Origin: Telopea speciosissima
Lineage: Eukaryota; Streptophyta; Magnoliopsida; Proteales; Proteaceae
DNA: 64,000 nt
Direction of reading: 5' to 3'
NCBI RefSeq assembly: GCF_018873765.1
Contig: NC_057925.1
Location: 45,973,010-46,037,009 of the forward strand
Under the pieces are notes generated by a model. It searched no databases. It was given only the letters and a program-made list of their open reading frames with translations, and had not been told where the DNA came from. A program made the position numbers and the translations under genes. This document shows, in pieces, positions 56,526 through 64,000 of this stretch; within the stretch, counting starts at the first letter, position 1, and every line of letters starts with the position of its first letter.

Positions 56526-57635
56526 GTTTGGAGATCCATTAAAAATCAAACTTCTGAACATGATTGACAACAGTGCAAGTTTTCGAAGAAAAAAATTTTG
56601 AATTTGGCTGTGGAGTTTGACAGGTGATTTAACCCAAATGGTACCCTACGTGTCCAATGGTTGGAATTACTGTCACTGTGTCACAGGGAACTAGGGACAA
56701 GCTTCCTTGACCAGCTATATAAAGAACCTTTTACCATTAAAAAAACAAAACACCTTCTACCCTACTGTAATAAGCATTAAGGATGACTAGATGGGTACAT
56801 TAGGGCGTTCCTTGATAGTCATGTAGAAAACCTTAATTCTAAATGGTAAATATTTCAATCATGAAAAATTATCGCAGGTATCGCTAATGAGTACCTTAAT
56901 GTCATTTTTATTTTATTTTTGCTAAGAGAAAACATAAAACATTACGTTGATATGATGCATGTCAAGTGTTATTAATTTATTATTAAAAGCATGCATTTGT
57001 TATGAGCAATGGATATATAAAACCATCATACATTATTGGCATGAAATGTGATTATAACAATTCATACTCCAAAGTGCATATCATGCACCATTTTATTTCT
57101 TTCCTATATGTATTTAGATATATGTGGGTTTAGAATATGAGAAAGAATTAAGATGGTGAAATTTCAAATAATAAGACTAAGACATTGGAGGAAATCATAG
57201 AATTTATCTTGCAACGAATATCCCCACTCTATAGAGCTCACTTCCTTTTGGTTCCAATTTCCAACGAAAGTTCCTATTCGTTTTTAGTGTTCTTTCTTTT
57301 GTTGCAACAAAAGTTTCTCTTTTATCTATGGGATTCTTTCTTTTTGGTACCAACGGGATCTTCTCTTGTTTGGTGGGATACTTTCTTTTGGTTCCAATGA
57401 GAGCTTCTTCTTGGTTGCCATGCCCATAGACAGAATTTGGAATTCTTCTTCCTACTCCCCTGCATCATCAATAACAACTGAGCTTCAGCCACCCTTGCAC
57501 TGCGTCTGGTTTGAAGAAAAGAATATGAATGTGTTTATGAGCCGAGGGATAAAGTCGGCCATCACAAGATTACATTTGTTGGAAAGACTCTTGATGAAAA
57601 CATGTTGACGGGCTCCATTCACCCCATATTTGACG

Positions 57636-58363
57636 TAGGGGTGTCAATTCCAAGCTCGGTAGGCCGAATCGAGCCTGCCCGGTTAAAGCCTGGCCTAATT
57701 ATTAAATGTGTTGGGCTTAGGCCCAACATGTTTAATAATCGGGCGATCCCACTGTGGGGCCTAGCCCTTTGGGCGTCCGACCGGACCAACCGATTTCAGG
57801 CCCGACCTAGTCCGATCTTTGAAACTTGTAAACTTCTTTGCTATGGATTTGGGCCCTTTATTTATTGGCACAAATCTGTTTATATTATCGAAATTATTTA
57901 TGACATTAACTTTCTGTGGGGCTAGGCCTATTGAAAGGCCCACAGATGTATTAGGAATATTCGTATATCATGGGCAGATGGGCCAACACGAATTGCACTA
58001 TTTCTAATAAGTTTATATCATAGGCCAACACGAGTTGCACTATTTCTAATGAATCGACTATGATTAAACGGTTGTAATATTCAATTTTAATAGGAAAAGA
58101 CAGAAAAGAGGTGGCAAGATGGTAAATCTCTTTATAAAATTAAAATATTCAATTTTAATGGGCTACACCATTTAAAGTCCATTTAAAACCCTTTCAGATT
58201 TAAACAGGCCCATAGTCCAATTAAGACCCAGTTAAGGCCCGATTCTAGTACCCAATAATAGCCTGAGCCCGTCCAGGCCCTGCCCGAATACTTAAACGGT
58301 TGATCATGGTGTAGGCTTCAAGCTTGGTGAGACCTATCTAGGCCCGACCGGTTGACACCCCTA
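57636..58363. mobile_element. Non-autonomous hAT-like element, 728 bp, 8-bp TSD
   Basis: Ends TAGGGGTGTCAAT and GGTTGACACCCCTA. The flanks ATTTGACG (57628-57635) and ATTTGATG (58364-58371) form an 8-bp duplication with one mismatch. The paralogous site near 49520-49530 (CATTCACCTTATGCAAGG) has no insertion. The subtermini are rich in GGCCCGACC-like words, as in the 1213-bp element at 36752. Confidence 0.88.
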
Positions 58364-58614
58364 ATTTGATGCAAGGCTCTCCATCATCTCTTATTACTGA
58401 AACAATCTCCAAAGAACACCTGAAGTTAAAGGCAGAGGAAGATGAATTAAAGAAAATAACACTTGGGTTAAAGGTAAGTAATGTTTTTTAGTTAATCTAC
58501 TTATTTTATGGTGTTCCTTTGATATATTATTTTGATGGGTGCACATTCTCTGTCCAGGACATGAGACAAAACAGGGGCAGAGTTTGGGTCATTAGGGGCG
58601 GGTTGGTCATTACG

Positions 58615-58725
58615 CTTACCCCCATGTGTCTGGGAGCCATCGAAATGTGTGCGGCACAACCCAACTGTTGGATGGTTCATTGGACACTCATTGGGTGATG
58701 CCCTCCAAGGAGAGGAGCCCAATCC
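58615..58725. mobile_element. Fragment of the GC-rich 169-bp MITE family
   Basis: It contains AAATGTGTGCGGCACAACCC and ATGCCCTCCAAGGAGAGGAG then CCCAATCCTG. It is incomplete on the left. Confidence 0.6.
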
Positions 58726-58845
58726 TGTGTATGGGTGTACCCTGCACCCCTAGTACAAAGAACTCTATCATATTTTGATATACTTTCCTTCTAAATTTTT
58801 TACAAATTCAAAAAAGTGGGGGCTCTTCAACATACAAAACACTTA

Positions 58846-58960
58846 GGTAGTGTTTGATATGCATTCCAAGTCGATTTCGCATTCTTGGATGACTATTTTT
58901 ATTGCCTGATAATGCGAAATCAATCTAGAATGCAATCCAAGATACATACAAAACACTGCC
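58846..58960. mobile_element. Tourist-like MITE, 115 bp, TTA TSD
   Basis: It starts GGTAGTGTTTGATATGCATT and ends ACATACAAAACACTGCC, with TTA at 58843-58845 and 58961-58963. The inner arms GTCGATTTCGCATTC and AATGCGAAATCAATC pair. Copy 1 near 50893-50900 shows uninterrupted GTTAGTTTTTCAAC, the empty site. Confidence 0.85.
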
Positions 58961-59429
58961 TTAGTTTTTCAACCTACAACTCAGCTCCACATCATTTGTG
59001 AGTATTCTTTCCGAGAACGGTCCCATTGTGCGGATTACAGAGCTCTTTGACTGCGCCTCACATTTGTCACTCTCCCATTCTTCAATGCTTTGATTCTTCT
59101 CTCTGTAACTTTGGTCATTCAACCCATTTCTTTCCTGCCCCACAATTTCTCGCATCTTTCTCTCTCGCTCCCAATAGCTCAACCTATCTTGTTTAAGTTG
59201 TTGGAGCTATTCGAACTTCCCGAAAAACTTAACTTTGAGTAGGTCGTACCTGCCTATGGTGAGTCTACTGGAGCTCTCCCATTTTATCATCAAATCTGTC
59301 ACATTTTAACCAGAATCTCAAAAGGTCTGTCTTGTGGACTAGTTAGCTCTCCGAGTACTATGCATAAACTAACGTTGTATGAATTTTGCATATAGAGATC
59401 ATAAAAGAGGCAAAATGTGAGTAGTTACT

Positions 59430-59586
59430 ACAATTCAGATCCTCTATGGTGCACTGCCCGTAGCGGCCTGAGCGGCACACAAACAGGGTGCACTGTCCGA
59501 GCAGGGGTAAGGCGATCATTGTGCTGCACCCTATTTGTGCACTGCTCAGGCTGCTACGGGCAACGCACCGTAGACGATCTGGATCC
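59430..59586. mobile_element. Mutator-like MITE, 157 bp, exact 9-bp TSD
   Basis: Flanked by GTAGTTACT at 59421-59429 and 59587-59595. It runs ACAATTCAGATCCTCTATGG to GTAGACGATCTGGATCC, with a GTAGCGGCCTGAGC fold-back. The empty site is preserved in copy 1 at about 51358-51370 (GTTAGTTACTGCTGC). Confidence 0.9.
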
Positions 59587-59643
59587 GTAGTTACTGCTGC
59601 ATACCTTTTGTCATCCCATACATCATTCCTTGTAATTGGGTTG

Positions 59644-60053
59644 TGTTAGAATTAGGGCTCGACCCTAATTGTTGCACCCACTTAGGGAGCTGCATGTGGG
59701 GTCCACCGATTAGGGTTGGGATCCCCATGTGGTTCCCCCTATTTATATCTTAATTCACGCCCTAAAGAAGACTCATAGTTGTGGCTCTCTCCCTCAGTCT
59801 CTCTTGTTCTCTTTTTGGTTGTTCACTTTCACTCCTTAATGCACTTGTGAGTGTGAGTGTGTCCTCTAGAGGTTTCCATCTTCGCCTCTGGATTTGGAGT
59901 GTGGAGAATCGTCTTGATCGATTGCCTTTCGAGAACCGTGTAAAAGATCTTCAAGGAGGAATTCACATAAGAGAAATTGGTGTGAGTTGTAATCAACACC
60001 ATTGCAATTCATCTTCATTGCGTATCGCCGACGTTTCAAGTACTACCCTAACA
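59644..60053 (+). repeat. Copia-type LTR, 410 bp
   Basis: It starts TGTTAGAATTAGGGCTCGAC and ends AGTACTACCCTAACA. A TATA-like stretch (CCCTATTTATATC) lies near 59736. An initiator-Met primer site follows 21 bases later. The open frame at 59781-60056 lies inside the LTR and is not a gene. No matching 3' LTR was found, so the element is truncated. Confidence 0.75.
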
Positions 60054-60074
60054 TGACCTATAATTTATCTACAT

Positions 60075-60087
60075 TGATATCAGAGCC
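60075..60087 (+). promoter_or_regulatory. Copia primer-binding site
   Basis: TGATATCAGAGCC differs by one base from the canonical TGGTATCAGAGCC that pairs with initiator-Met tRNA. Confidence 0.65.
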
Positions 60088-61977
60088 ATTAGGTTATTGG
60101 TTCGCCATGATCACATGCCTTCATGGGAAGGGTTATTGAGTATTGGGTTTTTTAAGGAAGAAGACGAGAATAAACAAAAAAATTAATATAAAACCCTAAT
60201 GATGTGACCGCACCTATGTGAGAGCCTGGGTGGCCTCTGGCCACAGCCCTTTATGCATGCGCGCACTTCTGCCTAGTTTCCTCTCTTCCCTGAATGCCCC
60301 TGCCTAGCTGCCTCTCTTCTTCGCGCCTTTCTCAGGCCGTTGCGCCTCTACCTATTTCCCCCCACCTCCTCGCAATCCTCCCTTCCTAGTCACACGGTTT
60401 GACTAGGTGTAAATCAGGATTAGGATCAGGATCATCTCCAGGGAGTAGGAACGCCCATGTGGCGCCGCCACCGTTGGGTTATGCCGCACACACCAAGTAG
60501 GCGTGCACCCGATGTGTGCAAAGACAACTCAATCGTTGGATGCCCCCTGGCGACTCCAAGCACGCCCTCGGAGACGACGCCAAATTCTATAAATCATGTA
60601 TGCTAAATTCTATAAATCATGTATTCGTTAGCACTATATAGATTCTATTTCAATTGGTTTTGGTGGTAGAACGACAGAGCACGCTTCTAACAAGATAATG
60701 TTCTCGAGAATATTCAATGCAAAAGATGGTTTAGCGTTTTGAATTTTAAAAAGCACTTTGACGACTATGCTAGCTGTTAGCGTGTTGTTACATTCTCCGC
60801 ATCACGAAATTGTTTCAAAATGACCAAAATACCCGGTTGCAGGGTTTCAATACAATAGGGATGTCTGATGTCTCCCTCGTTTTAGATTGAAATTGAATTC
60901 TAAAAAGTATTGCGCATTCACAACAACGAGACCTATATTCTCAAAGAGTAAAAAAACGTAAAAGAAAAAATGATTTTGGAGCACATGGTTTTGCACTGAA
61001 AACATGTTTTGGTGGTTTTCTTGATTCAAGTGCACATGGGGATGCATGCAGTGTACTAACAACATGTCAGAGGCATAGTGGAGCATGGGGATACCCAAGG
61101 AGAGGTATTTCAAAGTTGAAAAATTCTTGTTTCACAGTGTTGAAGGTTTTTCATGTTTGAGGAGATTGAATTCATTGTTTGAGTGCGTTTAAGGTTGCAA
61201 GTGCACGTCAAACAATTGGTCAACAGTGGGAATACACGAGCAAAGGTATTTCGCAACTGAAAATCCCTTTTTCATTTTTATAGGGTTTGTTCAATATGTG
61301 AAGCCCTAGATTGTTGATGCAACGGGAGGGATTTAATTTTACAATTTTATATTGTGATTCTAGCAAGTGGGGCTTGTCTAGGGTTTGGGGTTGTTGCCCT
61401 TGTCTGAGTTGTAGCTCAGATTGAAGTAGGGATTGGAGTTCCAAGGCTATTATTGCAGTAAAAAACATTAAGTAGTATATTGAACAATATACAAAACCTT
61501 GGGTAGCATATTGCTCCGTGGACGTAAGTAATTTTGCCGAACCACATAAACTTGGTGTCTTGTGTCTACTTTACTTTCCATTGCATGTATTGGAGTGTGT
61601 TTCAAGACCTAGCCACGCAGTAGTTACGAGGTGGACATGCATGTGTGTTGTGATTGGTAGGTAAAATTTTGTTTGTTCAAAGACATCTCTGTTAGTGCAT
61701 GCAGTGTTGGAAATTAAGTTCGAATTTGAAGAGTTTGTGTAGAAACTAATTCACCTCTTCCCCTCTCTTAGTGTCAACTTGGGATCAATAAAGACTACGA
61801 GAGAATGCAGAGTAATGATTGAATACTATAGAATGAACATAAATGGATATGCACATTAATACACGAAAGATTATATGATTGAATTTGAGCATGAAATTCA
61901 ACATATGACTTATCTAGAACATCCATTGTCTATACAATATTATGAACCGCCAGTACTGAGAAGTGGTAGTTTTACCC

Positions 61978-61980
<3 letters not shown>
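60088..61980. other. Copia interior/leader debris and LTR-like remnant
   Basis: No Gag or Pol frame follows the primer site. About 60423-60575 is a GC-rich MITE of the 169-bp family (GGATCAGGATCATCTCCAGG to GGAGACGACGCCAAATTC). It is followed by a direct repeat of AATTCTATAAATCATGTAT. About 61515-61580 reads CCGTGGACGTAAGTAATTTT then GCCGAACCACATAAACTTGG, the conserved tail region of many plant copia LTRs. The rest is unassigned. Confidence 0.45.
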
Positions 61981-62019
<39 letters not shown>

Positions 62020-62381
62020 ACCTTAAAAATCAGGCTATCAGAAGCCAAAAAGCCTCTAATGGTGAGGCCTCCCTTGCATTCTCAAGGACTCAAGTGGGCA
62101 GTAAAATCCGGTTAAAAAGTCCACTCAAATCTCATTGGCACACAAGCCATTTGCATAATTGCCGCTATCAATGATCGACACTCAGAGAAAACAAATCGAA
62201 GTAAATGGAAGCTGTTTCCGGTAATCCAATCCATTAATCTCTCTCTCTCTCCCAAACCCAACACAGACAAAAACATAGACTAATCCGTCAAATCGGAGCA
62301 TTACCCGGCCTCCCCTTCCCCTTAGGACGAGAGAGAAAGAGAAAGAGTGGACAGGAGAAGAGAGAGCATTTCAGTAACTCA
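61981..62381. other. GA microsatellite and 3' flank of the bS21c gene
   Basis: A GA array runs 61981-62010. The sequence up to 62381, with CT- and GA-rich tracts, is probably the 3' UTR and downstream region of the minus-strand gene. Confidence 0.45.
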
Positions 62382-63045
62382 TTAAGGGAGAGCCCCTTCA
62401 GGTATATCCCAATTGTCTTCTTCGTCCGCCGTCTCCTTAGTAGTAGCAGCGGTAGCCGCAGCTCCACCCACCGGCAGGAATCTCGGTCCTGACCTTCTGC
62501 AATGTGGGGTTAGGGCACATTTGTAGTTACTTCAATAATTAACCCACGGAAGAAATTTAAAAACAGAAAAGTACCAAATGCGGGATAAGATGAGGTGATT
62601 CAGTTTCAGTGGTTTTACCTTCGGCGATTCCTCCGCCCGGCTTCTCTAGCCTTCCTCTTCTCCTCCTCCTGCGTATTCTCGAAAAATCTCCTCCTTTTAC
62701 ACTCCGGAATCACTCCTGCTTTTGACACTTCTCTCCGAAACCTCCTTATCAGAACTTCCTCTGGCTTTCCTCTGGCTCGCTCTCATCCACCAACACCTGA
62801 ACGTTGTAAGCTGATCTGAAGAACATAACATTCGTATAGTGAAACAAAGGACAAATAACCGGAGTTATCGAATCCTTAGCTTCCTTGTCTTCCATCCATG
62901 ATTTCAGGGGTCGAACTGAAGCGACAGTGGAGGGGAGTGAGAGACGATATGGGCTTGAGGTATTGGGGCAGTGGAAGGGACTGATCCCGGATAACTTTTG
63001 GCCTCTTGAGTAGCGAAGTTGCTGCAAACTGCAAGCATTCGCCAT
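62382..63045 (-). CDS. Plastid ribosomal protein S21 (bS21c), two exons, frameshifted
   Basis: The ATG at 63045 opens MANACSLQQLRYSRGQKLSG, a plausible chloroplast transit peptide. Exon 1 (63045-62619) goes on to NVMFFRSAYNVQVLVDESEP, the start of the S21 core. After EPEE a tandem 11-bp duplication (plus-strand CTTCCTCTGGC then TTTCCTCTGGC, about 62755-62776) shifts the frame to a stop after SQRKF. In the next frame the core continues VLIRRFRREVSKAGVIPECK then RRRFFENTQEEEKRKAREAG. A GT-AG intron (62618-62497) leads to exon 2 (62496-62382), ending EEDNWDIPEGALP. S21 is a small-subunit protein near the mRNA-binding site of plastid 30S ribosomes. Everything except the 11 bp is intact, so this is a very recent lesion, an allele or a sequence error. 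Confidence 0.85.
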
Positions 63046-63176
63046 GGATATTTCTCTTTCTCCTGTTTCAAACAAGGCAAGCAAAAAGGCTTCTTATCCT
63101 ATCCGTTTTGAGGCTCTACTTCTAATCTCAAATCACAACAGAGAAGTGATGACCGTGGAAATTTAGCACCCTACCT

Positions 63177-63800
63177 TAGGATGACACGGATATTCGAAAA
63201 TTCTATCTATTTGGGAGAATCCAAATTCATCCGAAACTAATAGGATATATGATAATTTTTTTATTTGATCAAGTATTATATGATTTGTTTAGCAATCTAA
63301 AGGTACTAGAATATTTGAAATATATCTGAGTCTGTTTATCCTTTTAAGTTACTTTATTGGATTTTGTTATCTTATTTTTATAATTTTATACATGATTCTT
63401 TTTCTAGATTTTTCATTGGTTTGTATATATTGTTTTATGCAATGTGATACATCTTAATAGATTTGTGACAATACATGAAATCACAAATCTATTAAAATAA
63501 ATACAAGATAAAATCAAAAATAAAAACGTAAGAAAATCAAAAACTAAAAAGAGTAAAAGAAAGGGTAAGTACTCAACTCTCAAGTCTCAATTCTAACTCT
63601 CATCATAAAAACAGTAAAGATGTTAGTGGATAGTCGAAAAATCATATTCGACTCGTGTTCATATCAATTTAAGAGAATCTGTATTCAAAAAAGCATTATC
63701 CGAAAACTATCCGAATCCATCCGAAAACCAATAAGATATTATCCGAATCCGTCCATATATAATCGGATATGGATATGATAATTCCACTATCCGACCGATT
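63177..63800. mobile_element. hAT-like sequence related to 12547-14053, upstream of bS21c
   Basis: TAGGATGACACGGATATTCG starts it, and a second start TAAAGATGTTAGTGGATAGT lies at about 63616. Both are versions of the 1507-bp element's TAGAGATGTAAACGGAT end and are followed by the same ATTCGAAAATTC and CATCCGAAAC words. It begins about 130 bases above the bS21c ATG and would displace the promoter. The right end was not resolved. Confidence 0.55.
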
Positions 63801-64000
63801 GGTACTCAAGAAACCTACAATCGGTTCTTAAGTCCAAAAACAAGGAATTCATAGGGTTTTTGGGTGTGAATCGGCTGTGTTGGATCAGTGGAAGTCCGAA
63901 TCAATCATGGCCAATTCCATTCCGAATCGGCTGATTCACTAATTCGATTCCTGATTCTTAAAACCTGGGATTTAGTTTCACAGTTTCAGCACCGATATTG
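63801..64000. repeat. GAATCGG-rich dispersed repeat
   Basis: TTCCGAATCGGCTGATTCAC and CGATTCCTGATTCTTAAAAC show it belongs with the blocks at 6005, 8050 and 19915. It runs off the window. Confidence 0.5.

Larger units (their letters stand above)
54690..59643. repeat. Segmental direct duplication, copy 2
   Basis: This is the partner of 47935-51375, longer because of private insertions: a LINE-like block (about 55104-56525), a hAT-like element (57636-58363), a Tourist-like MITE (58846-58960) and a MITE (59430-59586). It also has a local direct repeat of GCGGCAGGCCCATGGGSTGC at 54886 and 54960. It ends where a copia LTR begins at 59644. Confidence 0.85.

Noticed and set aside
59781-60056. 91-codon open frame starting MALSLSLSCSLFGC
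   Set aside because: It lies inside a copia LTR, and the text comes from CT-rich LTR leader sequence.
1-64000. CRISPR arrays, tRNA or rRNA genes
   Set aside because: No regularly spaced repeats were seen; tRNA-like text is limited to the SINE and LTR primer sites, and no rRNA sequence was recognised.

Overview
This window looks like nuclear DNA of a flowering plant. The genes have GT-AG introns and plant-specific products, the intergenic DNA is packed with plant transposon families, and one SINE matches the plant Au family. I cannot place the species.

Four host genes can be supported. (1) The last exon of an HT1-like (Raf-like) protein kinase runs off the left side (1482-1721, +). (2) An intronless gene for a plant-specific protein of unknown function lies at 9651-10277 (-). 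(3) A complete three-exon GDSL esterase/lipase lies at 42400-44424 (-). (4) A two-exon plastid ribosomal protein S21 (bS21c) gene lies at 62382-63045 (-); an 11-bp tandem duplication breaks its reading frame.

The rest is mostly mobile DNA, much of it dated by target-site duplications (TSDs). 1-15 kb: an RTE LINE remnant inside the kinase intron, MITEs, an Au SINE, two hAT-like elements with 8-bp TSDs (the larger carries an RPA70 exon fragment), and a 5'-truncated LINE. 17-24.8 kb: the first copy of a 1.7-2 kb dispersed repeat, more MITEs, LINE RNase H remnants and a solo LTR. 25.3-34.1 kb: a mosaic in which a broken CAF1 deadenylase gene, a short-LTR copia element in two orientations and a complete 6.7-kb non-autonomous gypsy element are nested. 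36.7-42 kb: hAT-like and Mutator-like elements and the second copy of the 17-kb repeat. 47.9-59.6 kb: a degenerate direct duplication whose two copies carry different insertions, so each copy preserves empty sites for the other; a long-TIR element carrying a formin-like coding fragment lies between them. 59.6-62 kb: copia LTR remnants.

The recurring theme is capture of host gene pieces by three kinds of element: RPA70 in a hAT-like element, formin in a long-TIR element, and CAF1 in a copia mosaic. I see no operon-like or CRISPR-like system. Alignments and family assignments were made by eye.
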